A stretch of 64,000 bases of DNA, from contig JADKFS010000002.1 of assembly GCA_016717335.1 (NCBI GenBank), forward strand, positions 558,001 to 622,000, read 5' to 3'. Position 1 is the stretch's first letter. The number at the start of each line of letters is the position of its first letter. The notes under the pieces are model-generated. The model did not search any database. It had not been told where the DNA came from and saw only the letters and a program-made list of their open reading frames with translations. Positions 16,600 to 25,307 of this stretch are shown here, one piece after another. Both the position numbers and the translations under genes were made by a program. Source of the DNA: Candidatus Ribeiella danica (lineage in GTDB: Bacteria > Chloroflexota > Chloroflexia > Chloroflexales > Roseiflexaceae).

Positions 16600-17106
16600 A
16601 TGACACACCCATTGATCGACCAGCTTCGCTTCACGCGCCGCGAGTGGCTGCGCGGGCTCGAAGGCGTGCCGGAGGACGACGCCGCGCGCCACTTCGGGCC
16701 GATGAACTGCATCAGCTGGATCGTCGGGCACCTGGCCTGGCACGAGCAGCGCTACTGGCTGGAGTTCGGGCAGGGCCAACTCCTGTATCCCCGCCTGAAC
16801 GAGGCGTACGCCTACGGCGCCCCGATGAGCACCCCGTCGCTGGCGGAGATGCTCGACACCTGGCACGTCGTGACGCGGGCGGCCGATCCGTTCCTGGACT
16901 TGCTGACCACCGAGGCGCTGCAGGGCGAGCTGCTGCGCAACGGCCGCGCGGTCGGGCAGACGATCGGGTCGGCGCTGCGGCGCGTCACCTACCACTACTG
17001 GTTTCACATTGGGGAGATCCAGGCGATCCGCCAGATGCTGGGGCAGGCGGGCCTCCCCGAGTACGTGGGCGACATTGAGGTCGAGGCGCCCTACCGCCCG
17101 GAGTAG
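16600..17106 (+). CDS. DinB-like putative metal-binding protein
   Basis: The 168-residue, mostly helical protein has the spaced histidines of the DinB/YfiT four-helix bundle: GHLAWHEQRYW in the second helix and YHYWFHIGEIQAIR in the C-terminal helix. In the family these ligate a divalent metal and many members are thiol-dependent transferases; others have no known function. ATG 16600 is preferred to the 5' extension into the R1 repeat. It is followed 36 bases later by the TPR gene on the same strand, so the two may be co-transcribed. Confidence 0.85.
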   Translation: MTHPLIDQLRFTRREWLRGLEGVPEDDAARHFGPMNCISWIVGHLAWHEQRYWLEFGQGQLLYPRLNEAYAYGAPMSTPSLAEMLDTWHVVTRAADPFLDLLTTEALQGELLRNGRAVGQTIGSALRRVTYHYWFHIGEIQAIRQMLGQAGLPEYVGDIEVEAPYRPE

Positions 17107-17142
17107 CGCGAGCGCGCAGCGCGACGGCGCAAAGGAGGCTTT

Positions 17143-18024
17143 ATGGCGGAGGCGGATTCGATCGAGCGCGAGCTGGATCAGCTGTGGGACTACGACGACC
17201 CGGCGGCGTCGGAGGCGCGCTTCGCGAGCTTGCTCGCCACACTCCCAGCCGAAGCCGCGGCGCACGCGGAGGCGCTGACGCAGATCGCGCGCGCTCAAGG
17301 GCTGCAGCGGCGGTTCGACGCGGCGCGCCAGACCCTCGACGTGGTGCAGGCCCGGCTCGCCGCGCTGCCCCCGCGGATCGTCGCGCGCTACCTGATCGAG
17401 CGCGGCCGGGCGCTTAACTCGGCCGGGCAGCCGGAGCATGCGCGCCCGCTCTTTCTGGAGTCGTGGCGGCTCGCGCGCGCGTGCGGCGCGGATTTCTACG
17501 CGATCGACGCCGCGCACATGCTCGCGATCGTCGCGGCGGCGGACGAGCAGCAGCAGTGGAACCTTGCCGCCCTCGACCTCGCCGAGCGCACGGCCGACCA
17601 GCGCGCGAAGCGCTGGCTTGGCTCGCTGCACAACAACATCGGCTGGGCCTGCCACGACCGGGGCGAGCGCGCCGCCGCGCTGGAGCACTTCGAAAAGGCG
17701 CTCGCCGCGCGCGAGCAGCAGGGCCAGCCGCGCGAGACGCGCGTCGCGCGCTGGTGTGTCGGGCGGGCGCTGCGCTCGCTCGGGCGCCACGAGGAGGCGC
17801 TGACGATCCAGCGCAGGCTCCACGCAGAGCACGCGCAGCGGGGCGAGGTCGACGGGTACGTGGAGGAGGAGCTGGGCGAGCTGCTGCTCCTGACGAGCAG
17901 CGCGGACGAGGCGCAGCCGCACTTCGCGCGCGCCTACGCCGCGCTTGCCGCCGACGCGTGGCTGGCCGAGCACGAGGCCGCTCGGCTGGCGCGGCTCAGA
18001 GCGCTCGGCGGCGTATCCGAGTGA
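17143..18024 (+). CDS. TPR-repeat protein
   Basis: The 293-residue all-helical protein is rich in alanine, arginine and glutamate. TPR-like units are visible, for example LTQIARAQGLQRRFDAA, LHNNIGWACHDRGERAAAL and VGRALRSLGRHEEAL. It has no catalytic motif or membrane segment, so a scaffold or sensor role is likely. A strong AAAGGAGG ribosome binding site precedes the ATG. Partner unknown; the adjacent DinB-like gene is the only contextual clue. Confidence 0.85.
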   Translation: MAEADSIERELDQLWDYDDPAASEARFASLLATLPAEAAAHAEALTQIARAQGLQRRFDAARQTLDVVQARLAALPPRIVARYLIERGRALNSAGQPEHARPLFLESWRLARACGADFYAIDAAHMLAIVAAADEQQQWNLAALDLAERTADQRAKRWLGSLHNNIGWACHDRGERAAALEHFEKALAAREQQGQPRETRVARWCVGRALRSLGRHEEALTIQRRLHAEHAQRGEVDGYVEEELGELLLLTSSADEAQPHFARAYAALAADAWLAEHEAARLARLRALGGVSE

Positions 18025-18091
18025 TGGCCCTCCTCCCCAGCCCCTTCCTAGCACGGGGAGGGGCAGCGCGCCGTGATCCGGGGTATCTCCG

Positions 18092-18871
18092 CTACATGTA
18101 GTTCAGCCGCGTGTCGATCAGCTGAAAGCCGACCTTGCGATACACTGCCTGGGCGATCGCGTCCGCCGCGGAGAGCCAGGCGACGCGCCCGCCGCGATCG
18201 AAGTGCTCGCGCGTCAGGAAGCTGCTGGCCGTCGCGGCGACGCCCCGGCGGCGCGCATCCGGGTGGGTGGCGACGCCGGCCAGCTCGGCGATGTCGTCGA
18301 TCGGCGAGAGCGTGGCGGCCCCGGCCGGGGCGCCGTCGAGCGTGGCGAGCGCGCGCAGGTGCAGCCCGCCCGCCAGCTTGCCGCGCAGCTCGGCGATGTC
18401 GGCGTCGGTCACCAGGGCTGGCGAATCGCCAAACGCGAGGCCCAGGATCGTCAGATATGCGCGCAGGTCGGCTTCGGGCGAGCGATCGTCCAGCATGCCC
18501 ACGCCAACGCCATGGCTGGCGATCGGGCTGAAGCTCTCCGGCGTGCAGACCATCAGCGGGTGCTCGGCGTGCAGGCGCAGGCCGGCCCGCTCGAGCGCGC
18601 GCGGCAGATCCGGCCAGGGCAGCGCGTTGAACTCGAAGCGCAGCGCCCTGCCGCGCGCCGAAAATACGCGGCGCAGCTCGTCCAGCGCCGCGGCGACGCT
18701 CTCGTCCTGGCCGAGCGGCGCGACCGGCACGGCGTAGTTCAGCCAGATCAGATCGGTCGTGCGGTCGAGCAGCGCGCGGAACGGCCCGACGTCGACGGTC
18801 TCGCGACTCCGCTCGGCGTCGCGACGGGCGTGCTCGTCGCATCGGCGGGAGAGATCGGCGGATGCTTGCAC
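18092..18871 (-). CDS. GNAT-family acetyltransferase
   Basis: The 259-residue protein has an N-terminal helical region and a C-terminal GNAT domain. The acetyl-CoA loop is visible as ELAGVATHPDARRRGVAA, followed by a downstream strand and the VYRKVGFQLIDTR segment typical of the last GNAT motif. The start codon is GTG at 18871 behind AAAGGAG. The substrate is unknown. It is the first gene of a leftward run that continues across a repeat-containing gap (18872-19138 includes a CATCGTC/GACCATA heptamer palindrome). Confidence 0.85.
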   Translation of the reverse strand: MQASADLSRRCDEHARRDAERSRETVDVGPFRALLDRTTDLIWLNYAVPVAPLGQDESVAAALDELRRVFSARGRALRFEFNALPWPDLPRALERAGLRLHAEHPLMVCTPESFSPIASHGVGVGMLDDRSPEADLRAYLTILGLAFGDSPALVTDADIAELRGKLAGGLHLRALATLDGAPAGAATLSPIDDIAELAGVATHPDARRRGVAATASSFLTREHFDRGGRVAWLSAADAIAQAVYRKVGFQLIDTRLNYM

Positions 18872-18957
18872 AGGTACTCCTTTGGCTCGCGGTCGCCTGA
18901 TGCCGCGGGCGCGATTAGCTTATGAGCAGAGGTTGGGCCGCAGGGTTGAGATGGCGG

Positions 18958-19026
18958 GCAATAGACCATAGACCATGGACCATTGGGGCGGCTATCATCG
19001 TCCATCGTCTATCGTCCATCGTCGAT
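18958..19026. repeat. Heptamer palindrome (GACCATA / CATCGTC)
   Basis: AGACCATAGACCATGGACCAT on the left and CATCGTCCATCGTCTATCG tandem units on the right, in the gap between the GNAT and amidotransferase genes. Confidence 0.8.
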
Positions 19027-19138
19027 GGCCCTCCGTCACGTGAGTCGCGGCGAACGTTATACCAGTGGGCAGTCGGCAGGAGCCAGTCGGCAGTACGACG
19101 GATCGCATCACAGCGGCATCTCATTCTTGCGTAGTGGC

Positions 19139-19888
19139 TCAATGCTTTTGCTCACAGCTATAGAGGGCGTCTGCCGGCGCGCTCGCCACGATCAGCGCGC
19201 CAAACAGCGCCCGCGTCTCGGCCAGATCCGGCAGCGCCTCGGGGTGCCACTGGACCGCCAGCGCCAGCGGGTGGCCGGGAACCTCGATCGCCTCGACCAT
19301 CCCGTCCGGCGCGCGCGCTGCGATCCGCACGCCCGCGGGGATCTCGCGGCATGCCTGGTGGTGCAGGCTGTTGACCTCAATCGTCGCCCGGGCGACGATC
19401 TGCGCGAGGCGGCTCTCGGCCGCGATCTCGATCGGGTGGGCGCGCAGATCGAACGGGTAGCCGGGGTAGAAGGTGTGCGGCTGCGCCTGCGGGTACTCGC
19501 CGATGTCGCGGTACAGGGTGCCGCCGCAGGCGACGTTCAGCACCTGCAGCCCGCGGCAGATGCCGAACATCGGCTTTGCCGCGTCGAGTGCCCAGCGCAC
19601 CAGCGTCAGCTCGGTCCAGTCGCGCGCGCTATCAATGCCGTCGACCAGCGTGCTTGGGTCGGCGCCGTAGAGGCTGGGGGCCAGATCGCCGCCACCCGAG
19701 AGCAGCAGGCCGTCGACGCGGGCGAAGATGCCCCGCAGCGTAGGCTCGCTCAGTCCGGGCGGGATAAGCACCGGCAGCCCGCCGGCGCGCTCGACCCCGT
19801 TGATAATCTGATCGCGCAGGCGATCGAGCTCGGCGCGGTGCGGCGCGTCGTTCGCGTGCGTCGTGATGCCAATCAGCGGCTGTACCAT
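19139..19888 (-). CDS. Class-I amidotransferase-like peptidase C26
   Basis: The 249-residue protein matches gamma-glutamyl-gamma-aminobutyrate hydrolase (PuuD-type). The nucleophile elbow is FGICRGLQVLN, the oxyanion glycine stretch LLLSGGGDL lies upstream, and the catalytic His is in VQWHPEAL. The protein starts MVQPLIGITTH as in the family. It hydrolyses gamma-glutamyl amides in polyamine or related catabolism; the true substrate here is unknown because no puu genes are nearby. AAGGGAGACCC is the ribosome binding site. Confidence 0.9.
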   Translation of the reverse strand: MVQPLIGITTHANDAPHRAELDRLRDQIINGVERAGGLPVLIPPGLSEPTLRGIFARVDGLLLSGGGDLAPSLYGADPSTLVDGIDSARDWTELTLVRWALDAAKPMFGICRGLQVLNVACGGTLYRDIGEYPQAQPHTFYPGYPFDLRAHPIEIAAESRLAQIVARATIEVNSLHHQACREIPAGVRIAARAPDGMVEAIEVPGHPLALAVQWHPEALPDLAETRALFGALIVASAPADALYSCEQKH

Positions 19889-19945
19889 GGGTCTCCCTTT
19901 CGTTGTCCGTTCGTGACAACGATTATACCAGCGCCTGCGGCGGTT

Positions 19946-20100
19946 GTGCAGGGCTAATGCATAGTCTTTTTGACCCCGCCCTCTGTCCCCCGCCCCTGCC
20001 AGGGGCGGGGGGATGAATCTTGCGTGGTGGTGCGGTCGCCCCGCGATCGCACCACCACGCCGACAAGAATTCCCCCTCTCCCACGCCTGGGAGAGGGGGG
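19946..20100. mobile_element. R3-family hairpin repeat, copy b
   Basis: Starts GTGCAGGGCTAATGCA like copy a. It contains three nested palindromes in a row: CCCGCCCCTGCCAGGGGCGGG, then GCGTGGTGGTGCGGTCGC with its inverse, then CCCCTCTCCCACGCCTGGGAGAGGGG. No coding potential. It occupies the gap before the hydrolase gene stop. Confidence 0.65.
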
Positions 20101-20125
20101 TGAGAGGATGAGAGGCACAAGCGCG

Positions 20126-20797
20126 CTACCTCGTGGCGAGCGCAACCTGCCGCAGCCAGGCCAGCAGGTCGCGGTCAAGCTCGGCCTGGCACTCTTCCAG
20201 GCCGTGATGGCAGCCAGGGTAGAGCAGCAGCTGCTTCGGCTCGTGCGCGCGCTGGTAGAGATCGCGCGAGCAGCTATCCGGCAGCACCTCGTCGTCGATG
20301 CCGTGCATGAGCAGGAGCGGCCGCGGGCTTAGATCGACCACCGCCGTGGTGCCGTAGGTCTGGCTGCTGAGCGCCGCCACGCCGACCACCGCCGGGCTGG
20401 CGGCCCCAGCGCTGATCACGACCGCGCCGCCGAAAGAGTGCCCGACCAGCGCGACACGCGCGTGGCCGAGCGTGCCGAGGTAGGCCACGCCCATCAGGGT
20501 GTCCAGCACACAGGCGTCCAGATGGTTCGGCAGCCGGTAGTGCAGGCGCAGCGACGCGACCTGGTCGGGTGCAAGCTGCGCGGCCAGCCGCGGGTAGAGT
20601 CCATTCGCCGGCCCATCCAGCCCACCGCCGGCCCCGCCCACCCAGAGTACGGCGCCCTCACCGGGCGCGGCCGGGTGCAGCCGGCCGACGATCTCGCCGG
20701 CGTCGGTCCGCAAGGTCAGCTGTGCGACTCCGCCCCCCAGCGGGGCCTGCTCGACGCCGTGCAGCTCCAGGCTCAAGGCAGGGTTTTGTTCTGACAT
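20126..20797 (-). CDS. Alpha/beta hydrolase
   Basis: The 223-residue protein has the nucleophile elbow VGHSFGGAV, an acid in MHGIDDEVLP and a catalytic His in GCHHGLEE, the order of a serine hydrolase of the dienelactone hydrolase or esterase type. The start at 20797 (MSEQNPAL) is chosen because upstream in-frame residues are low complexity. The gene is 22 bases after paaC on the same strand, so it may be part of the aromatic-degradation transcript, perhaps as a thioesterase or lactonase (inference). Confidence 0.88.
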   Translation of the reverse strand: MSEQNPALSLELHGVEQAPLGGGVAQLTLRTDAGEIVGRLHPAAPGEGAVLWVGGAGGGLDGPANGLYPRLAAQLAPDQVASLRLHYRLPNHLDACVLDTLMGVAYLGTLGHARVALVGHSFGGAVVISAGAASPAVVGVAALSSQTYGTTAVVDLSPRPLLLMHGIDDEVLPDSCSRDLYQRAHEPKQLLLYPGCHHGLEECQAELDRDLLAWLRQVALATR

Positions 20798-20819
20798 CCG
20801 GATCACCCATTTCCGTGTC

Positions 20820-21692
20820 TTACCACTTGGCGCTTGGGTCGAGCCGGTAGACGCTGGTGATGTTGTCGTGCAGCTCGAGGAAGCTCGCGGAGTGCTCGCC
20901 ACGGCGCCCGCCGTAGCGCGGCGACACCCGCGCCCGCCAGCCGGCCGGGCTCTCGTCGAACGGGAACGGCAGATCGAGCTGGCGCAGTGGGGCGGCGATG
21001 CTGGACAGCCAGCGCTGCTCGAGCGCGCCGAACGAATCCGGCAGCGCGCCGGCCGCGAGCAGCTCGGCCTCGCCCGCGAGCGGCTCGAACAGGCCCAGCG
21101 CGTCCGGCCAGAGCGACTCGAACGCCTCGCGCTGTCGGCGGCGCGCCTCCTCGCCGGCGCGCGCCAGCCGCTCCAGCCAGGTCTGCCCGTGCAGCAGGTG
21201 GTACTTCTCCTCGCGGATGATGCTGCCGGCCGCGGTCGCCAGCGGGGCGTAGCTGCTCCGGCGCAGGCTGTCGAGCCGGATGTAGTCGGCGGTATCGTAC
21301 AGGAACTGCCGCGACACGCTGTAGGCCCAGTCGCCGCGCGGCCGCTCGGCCAGCTGGGCGTTGCGGAAGCCTGGCGGCGGCCGGCCGTACGCGATCTCGT
21401 CGGGGGTTGGGGATCTGGCTTCAGGGATCAGGCTGTCGCTGCCTTCTGACCCCTGACCCCCGACCCCTGATCTCTGCAGCTCGGCGAGCAACTCGTAGAG
21501 CAGCCGGGCGTGGCCCAGCTCGTCCTGCGCCAGCGAGCTGAAGGCAATATCCTCCTCGAGCACCGGAGCGATGCCGGTCCACTCGCTGTTGGCGTAGCCG
21601 GTCACGAACTCGTCGTCGGCCAGGGCCAGCAAGAGCTCCGTTAACGATGAACGATGAACGATGAACGATGAAGATTTTTGAGCTTCTGGCAT
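20820..21692 (-). CDS. paaC: Phenylacetyl-CoA epoxidase subunit PaaC-like
   Basis: The 290-residue ferritin-like protein has the PaaC pattern: ADDEFVTGYANSEWTGIAPVLEEDIAFSSLAQDELGHA (split here for length; about residues 26-63), YDTADYIRLD, and EEKYHLLHG. PaaC is the structural partner of PaaA in the ring 1,2-epoxidase. Two anomalies are visible. Residues 7-15 (SSSFIVHRS) are translated from a GATGAAC heptamer array, and about 26 residues after ELLAELQRS are encoded by another repeat palindrome. Both keep the frame. ATG 21692 is preferred; TTG 21710 is possible. Confidence 0.9.
   Translation of the reverse strand: MPEAQKSSSFIVHRSSLTELLLALADDEFVTGYANSEWTGIAPVLEEDIAFSSLAQDELGHARLLYELLAELQRSGVGGQGSEGSDSLIPEARSPTPDEIAYGRPPPGFRNAQLAERPRGDWAYSVSRQFLYDTADYIRLDSLRRSSYAPLATAAGSIIREEKYHLLHGQTWLERLARAGEEARRRQREAFESLWPDALGLFEPLAGEAELLAAGALPDSFGALEQRWLSSIAAPLRQLDLPFPFDESPAGWRARVSPRYGGRRGEHSASFLELHDNITSVYRLDPSAKW
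21400..21478. repeat. Palindromic repeat inside paaC
   Basis: GGGGTTGGGGATCTGG/CAGGGATCAGG faces TGACCCCTGACCCCCGACCC. Translated in frame in PaaC, about residues 72-98. Confidence 0.7.
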
Positions 21693-21747
21693 CTGTTTAT
21701 CTCGTCGCAAAACTGCTCGTTCAGCGTTTAGCGTTCAGCGCTTGCTT
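21641..21747. repeat. GATGAAC heptamer array and inverted GTTCAGC units
   Basis: Four tandem GATGAAC units (21645-21673) form codons near the paaC start. GTTCAGCGTTTAGCGTTCAGC at 21720-21741 supplies the last codons of paaB. The array thus covers the junction of the two genes. Confidence 0.8.
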
Positions 21748-22035
21748 GAGCTTGTCGCGCATCCGGTAGCCGTCGACGTTGCGGTAGCTGCGGTCGAGCG
21801 ACGGCGAGAGCATGTCGGTGTCGTCCAGCAGCTGGATCGCCGCGCGCGGCACGACCCACAGCGCCTGGCTCTCGCCGCGCCGGCCAAAGACCTCGCGGGC
21901 ATAGATCAGCGCCAGGTCGTCGCTGGTCGCCGTCACGCTCCCGGCGTGCACCATCGGCGCGGCGGCCTTCTCGCGCCGGAAGATCTCGTAGACGTGGGGC
22001 TCGGGGCTTGGGGCTTGGAGCGCGTCGTCGCTCAT
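21721..22035 (-). CDS. paaB: Phenylacetyl-CoA epoxidase subunit PaaB-like
   Basis: The 104-residue protein contains the PaaB-like segment YEIFRREKAAAPMVHAGSV and ALIYAREVFGRRGE, consistent with the small bridging subunit of the multicomponent epoxidase. ATG 22035 has GGAGGAAG upstream; the longer frame to 22095 is not needed. The C-terminal residues (ALNAKR) come from a repeat array, so the tail is probably not conserved. It lies between paaA and paaC in the usual A-B-C order. Confidence 0.9.
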   Translation of the reverse strand: MSDDALQAPSPEPHVYEIFRREKAAAPMVHAGSVTATSDDLALIYAREVFGRRGESQALWVVPRAAIQLLDDTDMLSPSLDRSYRNVDGYRMRDKLKQALNAKR

Positions 22036-22106
22036 CAGAAGCTTCCTCCTATCTTCCGCACACTCGACGTTGGAATGGGGCGCTGACTGCCCCAAATCCC
22101 AAGTCC

Positions 22107-23033
22107 TTAGCTCCTAGACCCTTGTCCCAGCGCCTCCCGCACCCAGGCCCCCTCGGCATAGCTGAGCCGCCGGAGCGCCAGCCGCTCGGCGCTGCAGGGG
22201 CCGTTGTTCGAGACGACCGCGCGCAGCTCGCCCCAGTCCGGCGGGCTGTAGCTCCAGCCGCCGTCGGGACTCTTGCCGAGCGCGGGGTCGGGCAGCGTGA
22301 AGCCGAGCTGCCAGACCCGCGGGACGTAGGTCGCCAGGAACTCCTGGCGCAGCTCCTCGTTGCCGCGGGTCTTGATCCGCCAGACGGTCAGGTCCAGGTC
22401 CTTCTCGGGCGAGGTCTGCGGGCCGTGCATCTGCATCAGCGGGCCCCACCAGCGGCTCAGCGCGTCCTGCAGCATCGCGCGCTGCGCGTCGGTGCCGCCG
22501 GCCAGCGTCACGACGATATCGTAGCCATGCTTGATGTGGAAGCTCTCCTCCCAGCAGATCCGCTGCATCGTGCGGGCGTACGGCGCGTAGCTGGTGCCGA
22601 GCAGCGCCTGCTGGCTCAGGATCGCCGCCGCGTCGACCAGCCACGCGATCGCGCCCACGTCGGCCCAGCTCCTGGTCGGGTAGTGGAACACATTGTGGAA
22701 CTTGGTCCGCCCGGCCAGCAGATCCTCGATCATCTGGTCGCGCGGCTTGCCCAGGTCCTCGGCCAGCCGGTACAGCAGCTGCGCGTGGCCGACCTCGTCC
22801 TGGACTTTGGCGGTGAGCGCCAGCTTGCGCTGCAGCGACGGCGCGCGCAGGATCCACTCGCGCTCGGGCAGCACGCCCATCAGCTCGCTATTGGCGTGCA
22901 TCTCGATGAAGCGCACCAGCGCGGCGCGGTACTCCTCGGGCATCCAGTCGGTCGCCTCGACCTTGCCGCCCGCGGCCAGGTGAGCCTTGAACGCCGCCAG
23001 TCGATCGGTGTCGGTCTCGCGTGCGGTTGTCAT
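22107..23033 (-). CDS. paaA: Phenylacetyl-CoA epoxidase catalytic subunit PaaA-like
   Basis: The 308-residue ferritin-like protein has the di-iron ligand motifs of PaaA: MHANSELMG, KVQDEVGHAQLLY and CWEESFHIKHGYD. It would carry the oxygen-activating di-iron site that epoxidises the CoA-activated aromatic ring. The maturation and reductase genes paaD and paaE, and the ligase paaK, are not in the window. The gene is 25 bases downstream of the E1 fusion gene stop on the same strand, which suggests one transcript from E1 to the hydrolase. Confidence 0.93.
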   Translation of the reverse strand: MTTARETDTDRLAAFKAHLAAGGKVEATDWMPEEYRAALVRFIEMHANSELMGVLPEREWILRAPSLQRKLALTAKVQDEVGHAQLLYRLAEDLGKPRDQMIEDLLAGRTKFHNVFHYPTRSWADVGAIAWLVDAAAILSQQALLGTSYAPYARTMQRICWEESFHIKHGYDIVVTLAGGTDAQRAMLQDALSRWWGPLMQMHGPQTSPEKDLDLTVWRIKTRGNEELRQEFLATYVPRVWQLGFTLPDPALGKSPDGGWSYSPPDWGELRAVVSNNGPCSAERLALRRLSYAEGAWVREALGQGSRS

Positions 23034-23057
23034 GCTCAGCCTCCAAACGTTCGAACG

Positions 23058-25172
23058 TTAATAGTGCAGCAGCTCCTCGATCCTGCGGCGGATCAGCTCG
23101 ACCGATGGGATCACCGCGGTCATCAGCGCCGTGCTGTAGGGCACCGGGCAGTCGGGCGCGGCCAGCCGCGAGACGGGCGCGTCGAGCCAGGCGAAGGCCT
23201 CCTGAGCGACGGTGGCGGCCACCTCGGCGCCGAAGCCGGCGGTCCAGGTGTCCTCGTGCACGACCAGGCAGCGGCCGGTCTTGCGCACCGACTCCAGCAC
23301 CGCCGCGCGGTCCCACGGCACGAGCGTGCGCAGGTCCAGGATCTCGACCTGGCCCTCGAACGGCTCGGCCGCCTCGACGCTGCGCTGGACCATCGCGCCC
23401 CAGCTGACGACGGTGAGGATCTCGCCGGCCTGCCGCACCGCCGCCTGCCCGAACGGGAGCACGTAGTCGGCGCCGAGGTACGGGCCGCGGCCGGCGGGCG
23501 TATCGAGCAGCGCACGATGCTCCAGGAAGAAGGTCGGGTCGCCGCCGCGCAGCGCCGCGCGCAGCAGCCCGGCCGCGTCGGCCGCGTTCGAAGGGAAGGC
23601 GATCCGCCAGCCGAGCGTGTGCGCGAAGATCGCCTCGCCCGAGCTGCTGTGCCACGGGTCGCCGCTGCGCTTGCTGAAGCCGAGCGGGATGCGGACGACC
23701 ATCGGCGCGGCGAAGGCGTTGTTGGTGCGCCAGCGGATCGTGCCGCAGTCGGTGATCTGCTCCATCGCCGGGTCGGTGTACTTGCGAAACTGGATCTCGG
23801 GCACCGGCAGCAGCCCGCCTAGCGCCATGCCCACCGCCCGCCCCAGGATGCCCTCCTCGGAGAGCGAGGTGTCGAACACGCGCTCCGGCCCAAACCTGGC
23901 CTGCAGGTCGCGCGTCGCGCCGTGCACGCCGCCCTTGCGACCGACATCCTCGCCGAACACCAGCATGCGCGGGTTAACGCTCAGCTCGTCGGCCAGCGTC
24001 TGGCGGATCGCGTCGATCATGTTGACGCGAGGTCCAGCCTCGTCTGGACCAAGGACCAAGGACGAAGGACCAACATCTTGATCGAGGTCTTTGGTCTCTG
24101 GTCTTTGGTCCTCCGAAAACACGAACCGGCAGCTCGTCGCCGGGTCGGGCTCGGGGTGAGCCTGCGCCCGCTCGGCCGCGCGCCGCACCTCGGCGCCGGC
24201 CTGGGCGGCCAGGTCATCCCACTGCTGCGAACTCCAGCCCCGCTGCTGCAGCAGCGCGCGCAGGCGCGGCAGCGGGTCGAGCCGCCGCTCGGCCGCGCGC
24301 GTCTGCTCATCTTTGTAGGTCTGGCTATCGGCCGAGGAGTGGCCGTTGAGCCGCGGGACGCGCAGGCGCAGCAGCGCCGGGCCGCGCCCGGCGCGGATAT
24401 GCTCGATCGCCTGGTCGATCTGTCGCAACGCCTCGACCGGCGCCGCGCCATCGCCATCGAGCAGCAGGATGCCCTGGTACGACGCCAGGTTCGTCATAAG
24501 ATCGCCGCCGGGCATCTGCAGCGTGCTCGGCACCGAGATCGCGTAGCCGTTATCCTCGATCAAGAACAGCAGCGGCAGCGCCAGCGTGGCGGCCATATTC
24601 AGCGCCGCCCAGAAGCCGCCCGTCGCGGTCGACCCGTCGCCGCCCATCGCGACGGCGGCCACGCCCTGCCAGGCCGCCTCGCCGAGCGCCTTCTGGCGGT
24701 AGCGGGCAGTCTGCGCCCAGCCGGCGGCCGGGGTGTACTGCCCGCCGACATCGCCGGTCATCGGCAGCACGGTCGCCCGCCCGCGCGAGGGCATGTTGAA
24801 CACCACGCCGATATCGCGGCCGCCATTCATCGGGCCGCGCGCCATCGACGCGCACAGCGCCTCCTCGGGGGAGAGGCCCGACGCCAGCATGAATGGGCGC
24901 GAGCGATAGTAGACCGTCGCCGCGTCGTGGGGGTGGTCCAGGCGCAGCGCCAGCAGGATCTGGGCCAGCTCGTGGCCGCGGGCCGAGAACTGGTAGCGCA
25001 CCTTGCCGGATGGCACCAAGTCGTCCTCCTCGATCTGGTCGAGCGCGCGCGAGATCAGGAGGAGCCGCGCGACCTCGGGCCAGTCGATCGCCGGCGCATC
25101 GATCGCCGGCGCGGGCGCACGTCGTGGGGCAGGTAGGGGAGAATCGATCGTCGGAACGCGCGAGTGCTGCAT
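23058..25172 (-). CDS. 2-oxoacid dehydrogenase E1, alpha and beta domains fused
   Basis: The 704-residue protein joins an E1-alpha half (residues 1 to about 350) to an E1-beta half (about 385-704). The thiamine diphosphate motif GGDGSTATGGFWAALN ending in IEDNGYAIS lies in the first half. VFGEDVGRKGGVHGAT, EEGILGRAVGMALGG and the C-terminal LRTLVPWD segment mark the second. In most bacteria these are two genes. The joining linker (about residues 353-376) is itself a GACCAAAG-type repeat palindrome translated in frame. It may decarboxylate branched-chain or aromatic 2-oxoacids, and no E2 or E3 is nearby. The start has GAGGTGACTG upstream. Confidence 0.92.
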   Translation of the reverse strand: MQHSRVPTIDSPLPAPRRAPAPAIDAPAIDWPEVARLLLISRALDQIEEDDLVPSGKVRYQFSARGHELAQILLALRLDHPHDAATVYYRSRPFMLASGLSPEEALCASMARGPMNGGRDIGVVFNMPSRGRATVLPMTGDVGGQYTPAAGWAQTARYRQKALGEAAWQGVAAVAMGGDGSTATGGFWAALNMAATLALPLLFLIEDNGYAISVPSTLQMPGGDLMTNLASYQGILLLDGDGAAPVEALRQIDQAIEHIRAGRGPALLRLRVPRLNGHSSADSQTYKDEQTRAAERRLDPLPRLRALLQQRGWSSQQWDDLAAQAGAEVRRAAERAQAHPEPDPATSCRFVFSEDQRPETKDLDQDVGPSSLVLGPDEAGPRVNMIDAIRQTLADELSVNPRMLVFGEDVGRKGGVHGATRDLQARFGPERVFDTSLSEEGILGRAVGMALGGLLPVPEIQFRKYTDPAMEQITDCGTIRWRTNNAFAAPMVVRIPLGFSKRSGDPWHSSSGEAIFAHTLGWRIAFPSNAADAAGLLRAALRGGDPTFFLEHRALLDTPAGRGPYLGADYVLPFGQAAVRQAGEILTVVSWGAMVQRSVEAAEPFEGQVEILDLRTLVPWDRAAVLESVRKTGRCLVVHEDTWTAGFGAEVAATVAQEAFAWLDAPVSRLAAPDCPVPYSTALMTAVIPSVELIRRRIEELLHY
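24045..24116. repeat. Heptamer palindrome at the E1 alpha/beta junction
   Basis: GGACCAAGGACCAAGGACG faces GGTCTTTGGTCTCTGGTC. It lies precisely between the alpha and beta domains and is translated in frame. Confidence 0.85.
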
Positions 25173-25307
25173 CAGTCACCTCATTGTGAATACTGAATGC
25201 GGGTGGTCGGCTCGACTACGTGCATTCCACGTGCCACCAGGCCAGCTGGAATGGCGCATCGGAGCGCGTGTGCGGTGGCGGGCATTATACATCAAAGTGC
25301 TGCGCTT

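Noticed and set aside
16246..18054. 602-residue minus frame including the R1 repeat
   Set aside because: It translates a non-coding repeat and the antisense of the DinB-like and TPR genes; no domain recognised.
22008..23822. 604-residue + strand frame across paaA and the E1 gene
   Set aside because: Low-complexity His/Arg/Leu composition of antisense high-GC DNA; it overlaps two genes with clear catalytic motifs.
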